Source: Kondoa malvinella
Taxonomy: Eukaryota > Basidiomycota > Agaricostilbomycetes > Agaricostilbales > Kondoaceae
Assembly: GCA_039545315.1 (NCBI GenBank)
Contig: BCIM01000002.1
Coordinates: 1,453,369 to 1,517,368 of the forward strand
Length of the DNA: 64,000 bases
Direction of reading: 5' to 3'
The notes under the pieces were generated by a model that saw only the letters and a program-made list of their open reading frames with translations, did no database searches and had not been told where the DNA came from. The position numbers were made by a program, and so were the translations under genes. The stretch's first letter is position 1; every line of letters starts with the position of its first letter. This document shows positions 1 through 14,663 of the stretch, one piece after another.

Positions 1-1073
1 GAAATCGAAAGTCGTATACGCTGTCCGATGCCAGACAACTCTTCGCATTCGAAAAGAAACGCGCTTACAGCCAAGATTCTGAACCACCTTACCAAAACGA
101 CAGCCTGTGCTCTCTACGCCGCCGGTGGCTCTACTCTGCCCGATCGATTCTACGATGTGCTGGACGCGATGAAGAACATGCCGATTGAGAATCTGGCCAT
201 CAGCCTGTTTTCCGTGAGCCAAAGCATCTTGCGCGAGGGAACATAGCTAATGCTCCATCCCAGGAGAAATTCAAAGTAGTGAGCGAGGATAGTTCGGTCA
301 ATGCTATTCTGGACGTGCTCATTCCTCGTACGTATTCACACATCTGAAGTTATTGGTGCTGACACTTTTTCACACATCTAGAGCTCGGTCTCGTTGTACC
401 GATGCGAGCTCCCTACATGGCAGATATTGTCAAGCAGTGTTCAAAGGTTCAAAACCTTCGTCTGGCCGCCGCTTCAGGCTCAACAAGTGAACTAGCTGCT
501 GCCGTTCAATCTCGCCAATTCCTTCGCCGACTCGATATGGAACGCGTCTCTATCTTTCACGCGAATTCGACCCCTCTCTCTGGCAACATCACTTCATTAC
601 AGCTAGACAGCGACGACAAGATGCTTCCTATCCAAGTTCTTGACCTACTCTCCGCATGTGAATCAACACTCGAAGCTTTCTTCCTCAGTAACAGCGGAAA
701 AGAAGATGCTACATTCGATCCGCTCATCCTCCGCACCAGAAACGATCTCACCATGCCGAAACTACGCAAGTTCGCCATGATAGCCGTCAGCTTTATGAAC
801 ATTGACTTTCTACGCGCCTTGATCCACTTTGAAGCTCTGGTCGGATTGGTCATTCAATTCTGTCTCATCACTGGCGAAGAATTGGCTACAGTCTTGGGTG
901 AAAAGACGTTCAAGGGCTTGCAGATGTTGCATTATGGGAGCGCGAGCGTCTTCTTTACTGAACCGACGGAGGAAGAGAAAGCTGGAATAAAAGCTAGTGT
1001 GGAAGCTGTGCGCAAGTCATGCGAAGACAGAGAGATTCGAATTGTTGGGTTTGACAAGATCAGCAGGCTGTAA
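1..1073 (+). CDS. 3' part of a hypothetical LRR/F-box-like protein (5' truncated)
   Basis: The reading frame is already open at base 1 and continues through three exons (1-213, 264-327, 382-1073) joined by two short GT..AG introns with frame kept. The C-terminal exon is rich in evenly spaced Leu, with phrases such as VQNLRLAAA and LRRLDMERVSIF, which look like irregular leucine-rich repeats as in fungal F-box proteins. No F-box is visible because the N-terminus lies outside the window. The role is unknown; LRR-type recognition is an inference from the leucine pattern only. Confidence 0.6.
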
Positions 1074-1352
1074 GTGAGGCGCAAGCATACTACTTTGCAT
1101 GCATGTCAAGCTCCGACTCTTCTCATAATGCTGCAATTGTAATGTTGTACGCGCATCTCGTGTTCTAACGTGATCAAAGAACGCTGTTCCATTCAGTGGA
1201 TCCAGCTAGCAAGATGTATAGCTGGACGCATTCTCTTTGGACTGCCTTGCTGCATTCAATCCGGCATAAGACGCGTTGATTCGCGACGACTTATCTCCTT
1301 GGCAAGCAACCATTCACTTGCTCGCTCAGCTCGACGGTCTCTAGCATTGCGT

Positions 1353-2324
1353 ATGACAATTTCTACCATCTTTCTGGACGCGTTTGGTACGCTGGTATTG
1401 CCGCGTAGACCTATATATCAGCAGTATGTGAGCGTTAAAGGTATCGAGTAGAACTCGACTCATCTGCGCTGTGCAGGCGTCTATAGCTAGAGATTATGGT
1501 CTCTACATATCAGACAATGAAGTCAAGACTGCCTTCAAGACAGGTATAGGCCTTGCATTCAGGTGTGAACGAACGAACGAACAACTGCTGATGCCTGTGT
1601 GCAGCCTTTCGAGAGACTGCTAAACGATATCCGCTATATGGCAAGGCTGATGGACTGGATCCCTCTGACTGGTGGACTCTGATAATCGAACGGACGTTTG
1701 ATGAGGCTGGCATAGCAGGATCAGGTAGGATACTATACTATATGATGCGGATACGAGCTGACAGCGTTTCCAGATCTGCAAACAACGCTTCCAACTCTGG
1801 CTCCAGCTCTCTTAGAGCAGTTCTCTTCCTCCAAAGGCTACACGCTTGCGCATGATGTGATACCATTCTTCTCTGCCCTCGCGGAGCTTCCGAAACCGCC
1901 TCGTGTCGGCATCATCTCCAATAGCGACTCCCGCATACTGTCTGCGTTGGAAGATCTCGACGTCATACCGCGTCACATACAGCGAGAGAATATCGTAACA
2001 AGCTGGGAAGTTGGTATCGAGAAACCGGAAATGGGTATCTTTCACGCTGCCATGAAGCGCTTAGGTGAGACGGATGCTGCCAAATGTCTGGTAGTAGGCG
2101 ACGACTACGAAGAGTCAGTTCATCTGTTGTTCATGTCAGATCTGGCTGCTGACTATATGTCAAGAGATGTCCAGGGTGCACGCAATGCTGGCATGCGAGC
2201 AGCTCTGTTGAGGAGGGATGACTCAGAACCACTCAGACCAGGCGCGAAAGAGTACGATGGGCAGGGCGAGAAGATACACGTTATAGCTGGTCTAGGAGAA
2301 ATAATTACAATGCTGAAAACCTAG
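1353..2324 (+). CDS. HAD-superfamily hydrolase (HDHD3-like)
   Basis: Five exons (1353-1427, 1477-1543, 1605-1724, 1774-2113, 2165-2324) give 253 residues, the usual length of HDHD3-type haloacid dehalogenase-like hydrolases. All four HAD motifs are visible: I, FLDAFGT with the nucleophile Asp near residue 9; II, ISNSD; III, the Lys in EKPEMGIF; IV, VGDDYEEDVQGA. Motif IV only forms when the 51-base intron 2114-2164 is removed; that intron is a multiple of three and has no stop, so retention would insert 17 residues. The substrate is unknown. The TAG stop overlaps the stop of the convergent TSR1 gene. Confidence 0.9.
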
Positions 2325-4909
2325 TCCATCTCTATGTCCGCTGCTTCTTCTGTGCCTGGCAGCTCTCGCAGAACAGTACCAAACTTGGGGAAGATCCGCT
2401 TGTACAAGTTCAGGCAGACGGTGTCCATCTGGTCCATAGGTCCATCAAAGCCAGCCTTGAAGTATCCATGCGTCCCCAGGCTTTCGCGAATGTGACCAGT
2501 CCGACCTTTCTTTGTCTTGAGCTGGACAGGCTTAAAGTAGTCAACGTCTTCCGAGTTGAAGAACATGTATCGGATGGTAGCTGTTCGCTTGTGTAGCTTG
2601 AAAGGATGACCAGTGAGGATGAAGCGTTTGGCGAGAACTCGTGTAGGGTCGGAAGACATCATTGTGCCGCTTCCGATGAGTTCGTGCGAGTCTGGCTTGA
2701 TGAGAAGAGCTGGAACATTCGTGCCGAAAGTAGCAGGTAGATAGCAGGAAGCGACTGTAGATGTGGTGTTTGCCAGAGGTCGGAAATAGCGAAGGAACTT
2801 GTGTACATTGTTTGCGCCTTTGCCGTGGTTGCCTTGTGCATGCGAAGAGAAGATTGGGTTTATAGCAAATCTTCGAGGACCGAGCAGAAGAACAGCGTCG
2901 TCCTGTGCAGAAAGGATCAGTCAATGCATTTCTGAAAGTTCGCCTTCAGACTCACCTTTGATCTAACATCCTCTTCGAACTCGGTATTCCGCTGCAAGCT
3001 GAAGTGCATGACGGTGTACTTGTGTTCATGCTTGTGCAACGCATAGACGACGATCGGATGCGAAGGTGCCATTAGATGGGAAGCAGCTGCTTTCGGCACG
3101 TCTTTGATGTAGATAGTAACTCGAGTGCCTGGCTGTACGCAAAGAAAAATCGCAAATCAACCAAAGTCGATACGCCAACACTTTTGCATACCTGAACACC
3201 ATCCTCTTGAGCGCGCTTGACCACTCTCCTCGACATGCCCTTCCAATTCTCAAACATGAAGCACCTCGCATAATCCCTCGGCAACTGCTCATACGGATCC
3301 CAAGGACTAGTCCTAAAACTCTTCAACCCTCTGAACCTCGCGAATCGCTCCCTCGCAGGCATATCTTGCGGCGTATCCACTTCATCGGGGAAATCCGCAT
3401 CGTCTCTCGATTCCAAAGCGCGCCTGGTTTTGTATGCTGCGTATTCTGCTTGTTCTGTTTCTGGATCGAGCTCATGATGCGGTGCGGTAGACTCAGTATC
3501 AACTGCGAAGGAGACTGCGCGATTGGATTCTTGCATGTTGTCATCTTCTTCAACTTGGGCTTGAGCAGACATGGCGTCGTCTTCCTCTTCGACGGAATCT
3601 TCGTCTTCTCCTTCATCTAAGATCCAGGCTGCTTGGTAGTTGCTCGTTCCTTGCGGCACTCTTTTCAGTCTTTTCGGTGTTGTTCCAGGCAGTGCAGAGG
3701 GAATGACAGTGTGATCGGCATTGTAACCTGGTGCAGATTGCATGTCTTCTTCTGTAGGCCAAGTCTGCTCGTTCAGCAGAAGCTCTTCATCATCAGGTAC
3801 ATTAGTTGATTGGAGGTCATCCTGATCATCTTCAGTCGGTTCGCCGAGAATGTTGGAAGTCGGTTCAGCGTCCATCCCGTTAGCAGGCCGTTTCGGCGTT
3901 GAAGGAACAGGAGCAGCTTCAATTTTGGATAGCTGAAAGTCACCAAGTCCCTGAAGGTGAACAAGGCGATCAGCGCTAAGGCAAGCACCTCTGACGTAGC
4001 CAGTGATTTTCAGGGTAGCTTTCTCGTCTTCTGCTGGTGAATCTTCCCATTCAATCCCTTCAGCTAACAGCCTTGCTCTCTCTTCTCGCCAGCCAACACC
4101 TCGAGGTACACCTTCGCTCATGCTTCTTGTCAAATTAGACAATTCGCTTGGGACATCCAACGAGTAGATGCGAGTGATGGTAGGAAAGAAATGTTGCGAG
4201 AAAGACAAGAGAGACTTGCGGATCGATGTATGCACCGAATGATTTTCGTCTTCAGGCAAAGAAGTGACGAGTGCTCGAACGCCAGATTCGGGTATCCCGA
4301 GCGCAGTGATTGTTCGAAGCATGTTTTCGCCCCATGCGTCGACTTCTGTTGAGGAGGAGAGGCAGAGTAGAACATGGTCGGCTGCCATGATTGCGTCTAC
4401 ATTCGCAAGCAGGTCTCCGTGAGCTGGTGTAAGGTATTGGAAGGAAGTTGATTTAGGTCCTTTCATACTGAATGCGTGTGTCAGAGAAGTGCAAGCTGGT
4501 TCGACCGAGAATGTGCTCACTCTGCTTGAAATATAGCACCCATTTGTCGAGATGTATCCTCGCTGCCTTCCTGCATCAACGAAGCCAGAACTTGCTGAGG
4601 ATCCACATCTTCGCACAGACAAAGCACAGCGACGACTCTAGGTGCTCTCTTCTCGCCAGCATGACCCGATAGAATGCTCGTAGACGCTCGTAAGGCAGCT
4701 TGTTTCTTCAGCTGGACTTGTTTCGCCTTGTTTTTTCTTGAAGCTTTGTTCTGCTGCGAAGATTTGACATGCGACCGTTCTTCCTTGCCTGGGCGCTGCG
4801 TTCGACCTTTGGCAGCGTCCTTGAGCGAACTCTTTGTTGCATGGCCGCCTGCTCGCTTGTACGACTTGTTGGTCTGCTTGATTGTTGGCCGATGATGATG
4901 CTGATCCAT
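2321..4909 (-). CDS. TSR1: TSR1-like 40S ribosome maturation factor
   Basis: Four exons (4909-4521, 4467-3192, 3132-2956, 2902-2321) encode 807 residues, matching the family length of about 790-800. The N-terminus is Lys-rich with HATKSSLKDAAKGR, as in TSR1. The middle is very acidic. The C-terminus carries the diagnostic RIBIOP/DUF663 part, including YMFFNSEDVDYFKPVQL, GHIRESLGTHGYFKAGFDG and NLYKRIFPKF. TSR1 is a GTPase-like protein without GTPase activity that binds late pre-40S particles. Divergently placed to the membrane gene at 5503; convergent with the HAD gene, sharing a CTAG. Confidence 0.95.
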
Positions 4910-5502
4910 CTTGACCAGCTATAGACTGTTGCTGCTCTGCCCTTCTTGCTTTGCTCAAGAGGAAGAAAAAAGTGAAAACGGCTATCGCGTCACGTGACTG
5001 TGTCAGAGCCAATGTCGCATTCTCTTAACTCTTGTCTCGCGAGGACGACTCTTTGGTTGCTCAAGCTCATGCAGTACCGAGCGCCCAATATGAATGAAGT
5101 CTCACGGGCTCATCGAAGCAGCGACTCGGATAGCCTTTGAGCCGCAAACACGTTTCCCCTTCTGGACTTGCCAATTGCATATCTTCTCGACTTCACGCGC
5201 CTTGCAGTCGATTGCCGCGACGCCAAAAAGTCATTATTCACGCTGCTTACATAGTCACCTTCTCTTCCGCTCCGGCTGCCGCTCTGGCTTTGCGCCTTTT
5301 GCGGATGTTTTTTTTGGTGTGATTGTGGGGGAGAAGTGTCGATCTGCTCCAACGGTAATTTGGCTTGCCATTTCCAAACATCTGGGCTCTTAAGATGTGC
5401 TTTTGATCTCTTGCACAATACCAGCTTGCAACAAACGTCTGGCGTTCGTTTGATTGACCTGGATTCATCTCTCCATCCGATACCCTCGCTTGTTGGTTGA
5501 AG
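4910..5502. other. Divergent intergenic region (TSR1 / membrane protein)
   Basis: About 590 bases separate the TSR1 start and the next gene's start. Several short open frames occur on both strands but none has motifs, splice logic or a long frame, so I read it as a two-way promoter. No RNA gene was recognised. Confidence 0.6.
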
Positions 5503-7185
5503 ATGGACATGAGCATGGGAAGGACAGTAGCGGTAGCAGGGGATGAAGTGAGGATACAGTGGTCCTCACCTGGTGCCCAAGCTGGAAACGTCCTAAGTAT
5601 GCAACCTCTTTAGTAGCAAAGTTCAATGCGCTCATCTCCACGCCAGTCTTCATGATCACTCTTTGCGTCAATGCCTCGATAGTCACGATCTGGGGACCAA
5701 CAATGTGGTTGGTAGTAAGGTCAGTACAGACTACCATATCCAGCACTCGACGCTGATCTTTATTCCAAGAAATCCGAGCTGGACTGGCAAATGGATGTGC
5801 AAGCTGGCTTTATGTCTCACCTACCTCACTTCCTTCATCTTTGTCTTTACGAACGTCAGTCTGTCAAAGCAACGCAAAGATCTAACCAAGCTTACTTTCG
5901 GTGCAGGGCCTGTTTCAATTCGGGATTGGCTTGACATCGCCTCACATGTGTGCAGCGGCAATCACGCTCTGTGTATCAGCCTACGCATCAACAAAAGTTT
6001 GCGTGAACGCTTTCCTTCTGGAGCGAGTCTTTGTAAGGTGTCATGTTACAGTCTTCTCGTACAAGGCTGATGTCTGATCCAGATCGTATCATGTAAAAGC
6101 GCGCATATAGTCAGCCCTTCTTGTTGATGCATACAATGCGTTGCCTTACATTGTATGCAGAAAAGTAAAGCCTGGCTCGGCGGTGCGGCGATCTACATTG
6201 TCGGCATTCCAATCCTAGTTCTTTTCAGTCAGTCTCCCTCTTCCAGTACTCTCACATACGTTGCTAACAGCACAGCAATCAGTCATCAACCGTAATTCAG
6301 AAATTTTGCCAAGCGGCATGTGTCACATTGGACTCGCAATGCAATCCATGTCCCTGGTCGCTTGGGATGCCGCAATATCAGTTTACCTCGCAGCAGCTTT
6401 TATCTGGCCGCTGCTACATACTATCAAATCTTCGCGACTCAAGCGCCTAGCTATAAAATCCCTCATAGCATCAATCGTCTCCTGCGTCACTTCCGTCACC
6501 AATATAACGGTGCTCATTCAAATGGATGGCGAATTGGGGTGGCTCTGTCTGAGTGTAAGTAAACAACAAAAGTTGAGACACTCTAGCTCACTAGATTTCC
6601 AGCTCTGCACGATTGATGTACTGGTCAACATCCTCTGTCTGGCAGCACTCACAAGCCCGTCTGAAGAAAACCAAAACATATCAACGGCGCGCGGCCTCAA
6701 TTCAAGGACATCAAAAGGGACTAGGGATGTCAGCAGATTTCAAACCTCTTCCTCTTTTGGCCATACGCAAAGTCACATTGTCTCGTAAGCTTTTACATTG
6801 TCTCGCATGTGTGTTACATGCTGAGCACTTCTAGTGGTATACACATCGAGACAGCCACCATACAGACGTATGACGCCGGTCATCGGAAAGAGGATTCGCT
6901 TGATGTAAGCAGTTTCTTTTGCTTTTCCAGGCTATATTAATCAACGTGTTGCAGGAGGAGGAGAAAGGCGTTCGCAAACCGACAATCACCATAGAAACAC
7001 CTGCAATGCGACCGTCACTGTACAACACAAACACCAATTCATACCGCTTTGATGAACCTATCAGCCAGCCAAACTCGGCGCTACCATCGCCCATTGAGGA
7101 ATCAAATCTGACACTACCAAAGCCAGCTGCTAGCCCGACACGCTCGTCAGAAGAGCAGCGGCGACAGTCCATTGTGCATTGGTAG
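5503..7185 (+). CDS. Fungal seven-helix integral membrane protein
   Basis: Ten exons (5503-5596, 5647-5719, 5770-5854, 5907-6032, 6083-6109, 6161-6227, 6271-6554, 6603-6784, 6835-6904, 6955-7185) give 412 residues. Seven hydrophobic segments appear in order, for example [101 protein letters not shown] and [15 protein letters not shown]. The hydrophilic C-terminal tail is Ser/Pro-rich. The arrangement resembles receptor-like integral membrane proteins common in basidiomycetes, but no ligand or coupling motif is visible. A receptor function is only a guess. The 27-base fifth exon is required to keep the frame. Confidence 0.75.
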
Positions 7186-7310
7186 CTTGAGCTTCGATCT
7201 GAAACATTAGGGTAATCGGGGTAATAGTGCTGTCGCTGTACGTGTAAATACCCATTGATTGCATTGGTACATGAATCAGGACAACCAAGAGAAACAGAGT
7301 CTGAACAAAT

Positions 7311-9095
7311 CTACAGAGACCTCTTGGTCGATCCCCCTTCATGATGCGCAGAAATGTCCTCAATATGCTCGCGCTACAAAAGAATGAGCTGTGCCGGCTA
7401 TGTGCGTAGCAAAGACTCACAGTAGACAGCTCTTCGACACATTCGCCAATAATGCGGACACACTTCTTGACATCTTCCTCTGAGATGACCAAAGGCGGCG
7501 ACAAGCGAATGGTGTTTTCGTGCGTTGGCTTGCAAAGTAGACCTTTCTCTTTTGCAATAAGGCAGAGCTCCCTGAAAAGCAAAGATCAGTCTCGCCTTCA
7601 TGTTAGATGTGCGATTTACCATGCTCCTCGACCCCTCTCATTCTTTGAAATGACAACAGCGTTCATCAATCCCATTCCTCTTACATGTGTGATTGTACCA
7701 CCGCTGCGCTTCTGTATTTGTCGTAGACCCTCACGCATGACTTCTCCCAAATGAGCAGCTCGCTCATCCAGCTTCTCATCCACAAGTACATCCAATGCAG
7801 CGATAGCCGTAGCGGATCCTAGTGGATTACCGCCGTAGGTACTTCCATGAGATCCTGAAGTGATGCAGTCCATGATTTCGCGAGAAGATAGAACAGCTGA
7901 GACTGGGTAGACACCGCCCGATAGAGCTTTGCCGAGTGTGATAATGTCTGGCTTGATACCAGAGTGTTCGTAGCAGAGCATTTTGCCCGTCTAAAGGGTT
8001 CAAAATCAGCAAGACGACATGAGCCAGAACTAGTTTACTGACTCTGCAGAAGCCTGTCTGGATCTCATCACAGATCAACAGAACATTGTGCTTCTTGCAA
8101 AGTGCTTGTGCTTGCTGCAGATAACCTTCTGGTGGAATGATGATACTGCATGGGAATCAGACCAAGACCGAAATCTGTCAGACCTCGCAACGCACCCAGC
8201 CTCTCCTTGTATCGGCTCAACAATGAAAGCGGCCGTCTGTTGACCGTGCTTCTCCAATGCCTTTTCCAGATCCTCAATTACTCCATATCGAATAGCATAT
8301 GGCTCTCCTTCCTTTGTCTTGCCGACTGGACAGACTGGACCAACGCGCTCCATGAAAGGCCCATATTGCGAGCGACAAGACTCGTCTGTGCTCATGCTGA
8401 TGACTGAAATAGTGCGACCGTGAAAGTTTTCGGTGCAAGCGAGGATGATGGCTTTGTCAGTTGCGATGCCCTTCTTCATGTAGCCCCAACGGCGTGCTAG
8501 CTTCATTGCTGATTCTACAGCTTCGGCGCCAGTCTGTCATGGCATTAGTCCTAGATGTGGAATAGTGAACGAGTATACTTGCATTCATCGGCAAAACAGC
8601 TTCAAAGCCAAGCAGCTTGGTAATCTTCTCAGCGAAAATACCAAACTTGTCAGAGTGGAAAGCTCTTGAAGCCAGAGTCAGCTTCTGCGCCTGCTCCGTT
8701 ACTAAAGATAGCTGCCTCAGCACACTTTGAGGCCGATTGCTCCATGTACACCTACATGCTGCGATGATCTTGGGATGACAGTGGCCTTGATTGACGGCGC
8801 TGTATGCACTGAGGCAATCGATGAATTCGTTTCCATCCACGTCCCAAACGTGAGCACCAAGTCCTCTTTCGAAGCAAACCTGGGGAGATATTCAGTAGCT
8901 CATTGGCCCCGGACGCGAGATGTCTCACGGGCAGGGGGTGGTAACTGACAGTGCAATCAGTATAAGAAACATGCAGAGGTGCCGCACTACTCACTTGTTG
9001 CAGCTATAAAGCTCGTCCCTTGCCATAGCTTCTCTGGTCTTGGTATCGCTCCGCGCTCCATTCGTGTGTCCGTTAGTCATTGAGCTGGCTACCAT
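7311..9095 (-). CDS. CAR2: Ornithine aminotransferase
   Basis: Nine exons (9095-8995, 8944-8929, 8879-8756, 8701-8583, 8533-8196, 8145-8043, 7990-7620, 7571-7421, 7373-7311) encode 461 residues. This class-III PLP aminotransferase makes glutamate semialdehyde from ornithine in arginine breakdown. Visible family marks are [32 protein letters not shown], the PLP-binding Lys in [16 protein letters not shown], and [11 protein letters not shown]. The second exon is only 16 bases and encodes YHPLP. Intron 8534-8582 begins with GCAAGT rather than GT; the join is fixed by [12 protein letters not shown]. Confidence 0.95.
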
Positions 9096-9476
9096 GTTGT
9101 GAAAGATCTGTATCGGTACAAGTCGCTTGATGGTAAGGACCAACCCATTTGGAGCTATTTTTCTCTGGAGTCAAACGGCAAACCGTCAAATGTGGCAGGT
9201 TCAGAAGCATGATTACTGCTGCATACAACACCACTACTGTACAGTAATTCCTGACTTTGATCGCTGCGCCGTGTCATGTTCTCACTCATCGACTTCGCCC
9301 CATGAACAAGAAGATGCCAATTAGACAGGGCATACGCGACTCTGCACGCGACTCTCTCTCTCTCTCTCTCTCTTCTTCCTCTATTCTACCAGATCCCGTC
9401 GAGACAGAGCGCAGCGCAACTCCAGGGCCGAGAAGAAGGATTGACCCGATCATTGCATCTCTGACAATCTTTACCG
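9096..9476. other. Intergenic region with a (CT)n tract
   Basis: About 380 bases between the PRP4 stop and the ornithine aminotransferase start. It holds a CT dinucleotide run at about 9352-9374 and otherwise nothing I can support. It should contain the aminotransferase promoter and the PRP4 3' UTR. Confidence 0.6.
9352..9374. repeat. (CT)n microsatellite
   Basis: An uninterrupted CT dinucleotide run of about 11 copies is read directly. It lies between the PRP4 kinase stop and the ornithine aminotransferase start. Confidence 0.9.
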
Positions 9477-11979
<2,503 letters not shown>

Positions 11980-12003
11980 TAAAGTCGGAAGTTTGGAGGG
12001 AGA

Positions 12004-12032
12004 GGGGAAGGGAAGGGAAGGGAAGGGAAGGG
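12004..12032. repeat. (GGGAA)n short tandem repeat
   Basis: Five or more copies of a GGGAA pentamer are read directly just upstream of the PRP4 kinase start, in its presumed 5' UTR or promoter. Confidence 0.85.
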
Positions 12033-12240
12033 AGAGGCAGCAATTAGCTATCGTCTGACTCTAATAGAATCAAAAGAAGTGCCTGTATCGTCGCCTGTCC
12101 TACACCAGATTGGTCGAGTCGTTGAGTCGAGCTAAGGGAGCAACACAGGTGACATGTCGAAAACGGCAAGAAGACAGCACTCTACACTGATACTTCTAGG
12201 TCTAGTCATTGGATTATAGCATTGGGATTCAGATTCAAAA

Positions 12241-14502
12241 TCAATGCCCATGACCATCATCTTCTCTAGGTTGATCTCTCGGTACGACGACTACTCACAG
12301 ATCAGCCATGGACACACTCCCAGCCTAAGATGGACTCACTCGAATCATCAATCCTCAATAGCGAAGTAGCAGCTTCCAAAGCAGACTTGAAGCTTCTAAT
12401 TTTGCTCATGCTCGGTTCCAGCACACCAGCTTTGACGTTATCTTTGACGGTACCTTCCAGCAGATCGAGACCGTAAAAGCGCAGTTCTCGCTTTGGGTCG
12501 TTGGCCGGAGCTGTTTGAGCTGCATTGTGGTATGCTCTTAGACGAGCCACGAGGTCGGTCGAGTCTTTTGCTGCATTGACGGCGAGGGTTTTGGGGATAA
12601 CAAGAAGGGCGTTGGCGAATTCCGCTATAGCTAATTGTTCTCTTGAACCCTGTGGTTTCAAATTCAACAATATTAGCGCAAAGCCAAAAGTTAGACATTG
12701 CACCCACCAAGCTTGTAGCAAAGTTCTCCAGGTAGATGGAAAGCGCTGTCTCGACTGCTCCTCCACCAGGTACGACTGAACCGCTTTCCAATGTCCGCTT
12801 GATGACACACAGGGCATCATGCATCGACCTTTCCATTTCATCAAGCATATAGTCTGTGCAGCCCCCATCAGCAATCAGCCCACACAGAGCATATCGAAGC
12901 GACAGACGCACCATTCGCACCACGTAAGATCAAACTAGCACTGCTGACGACCTTTGTTCCCTTGACCAAAATCAACTCATCGTCCCCAACTCGATCTTGA
13001 ACGACTTCCTCCGCACTCCCAAGCAAACTAGATTCAAAAGTCTCCTCCCCTTCCAAATTCGCCAATGAAGAAACAAGAGTCGCTCCTGTAGCTCGAGCAA
13101 TACGTTTCAAGTCTTCCTTTTTGCAGCGTCGGACGGCCATAGCGCCCGCTTCGACAAATTCTTTTAGGCATAGGTCGTCGATACCTTTGGTGGTGAGAAT
13201 GACGTTTGCGCCTGTAGCAAGGATCTTGCGAATGCGTTCGAGAGTAATTTCAGATTCCCTGTTTAGCTCGATTCTCTTCAGCACTACACAGTGCTGGATT
13301 AAAAGCAGGCGAACCGTCTACGAATAGCTTCGAGTTGCTCAGGGTCATCGATTGTGATCTGCACACCGAGGTTCATTCGAGTTTTCTGAAGGTTGATATC
13401 GAGACAAGCGATTTTAGCTCCCTTGATCTGTTTCTTCATTGCTGTCCGATCGGAGATGTGCCAAATCAGCCAAGGCCGAATACACATCTTCAAGCACGAA
13501 CCTTGTGAAGCGACAGTGCAGTTCAAAGCATAACCTTTTACGAATTGAGATTCGGTAGCAGATTTACCGTGCGCTTTAAGAACGTTGACTGCTTTGACTG
13601 GGTACTTGATCTCGCCTCGCGCGTTGATAGTCTTGACTGCGAGCATAGCGTCTACTGCCATGTTGCCGAAGAAGTCATCATCCCTGCAAGCATGCTTTAT
13701 TGAAAGCGAACAATCGCATCCGAAAAGCACACTCACGATCCGATGATTTTGGAGCTCATCGAAGTCTTGGCTACGTTGACAAGCGAGTCTTTGCCTAAGC
13801 TATCGACTTTAATAGCCAGTTGATCGTTGAGGTACTTGACAGCTTCTTTGCATGCGAGCCTGTATCCAGTAATGACGGTAGTAGGATGGATCTTATTCTT
13901 GACTAGGTCGTTCGCGCGTCTCAAGAGCTCAGCAGCGAGGATGACTACAGAAGTAGTGCCGTCTCCGACTTCCTTGTCTTGCTGTTGGGCAAGCTCGACT
14001 AGGATTCTGCCTGCTGCGTGTTCGACTTCGAGAAGGGAAAGGATAGTCGCGCCGTCGTTGGAGATGGTCACGTCCTGTGTGTTCCTACGCATTTAGCTGT
14101 GACACAGAGCAAAAGAGCAAGCGAACATACGCCAACTTCGTCTACCATCATCTTTTCATGCAAGCATACAATTCAGCACAACTTCTTTGTGACATTCATG
14201 ATGCAAAGACAGACCTTGTCCAAGCCCACTGTTTGATTCAAGTATCAAGTAGACATCCGTGAGCGAGATGCCCAAAGCTGCAAAAATGAACGAACCTGGT
14301 CCCAAGCTTGATTTCACAACGTTGGCAATAGCCTGAGCCGCTGTGACATTGCTATCTCTGACTTCTTGTCCCTACATGAACCCACAGAGCATCAGGACAC
14401 CGTCTGGTATATGCAGAGAATCGAGATAGAACGAACAGAAGTACGTTCGCCCGTGCCCAGCAGCAGACTTGACCGTGGATCTTTCTGAAACATGCCGCTC
14501 AT
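12241..14502 (-). CDS. CCT1: CCT/TRiC chaperonin alpha subunit
   Basis: Eleven exons give 558 residues, the exact TCP1-alpha length. Exons: 14502-14437, 14371-14296, 14228-14215, 14151-14131, 14074-13737, 13683-13502, 13441-13315, 13258-12912, 12853-12708, 12649-12340, 12290-12241. Alpha-type marks include VVKSSLGPVGLDK, DVTISNDGATILSLLEVEH, GDGTTSVVILAAELL, HPTTVITGYRLACKEA, KIACLDINLQKTRM, GGIDDLCLKEFVEAGAMAVRR-like text, and VVPGGGAVETALS. CCT folds actin and tubulin in the cytosol. Exons 3 and 4 are 14 and 21 bases. The C-terminus ends in an acidic GHGH tail supplied by a 50-base last exon. The start lies 161 bases from the divergent inhibitor-2 gene. Confidence 0.96.
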
Positions 14503-14663
14503 CCTTGATATTGTATCTGCTTTGATAGAACGCAGAGAGATGGCCGTATGACGGAGAAGCGCGACTTTTCCGCTATTCACCAACTTGGGCTCAATACTCG
14601 AATCACAGTCACGGCCTCTTGCATATACACATTCAGACAGTACAATCATTCATCACGGGCAAT

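Noticed and set aside
3207..3620. 137-residue plus-strand frame opposite TSR1
   Set aside because: It is the shadow of the acidic middle exon of TSR1 on the other strand; TSR1 is firm from homology.
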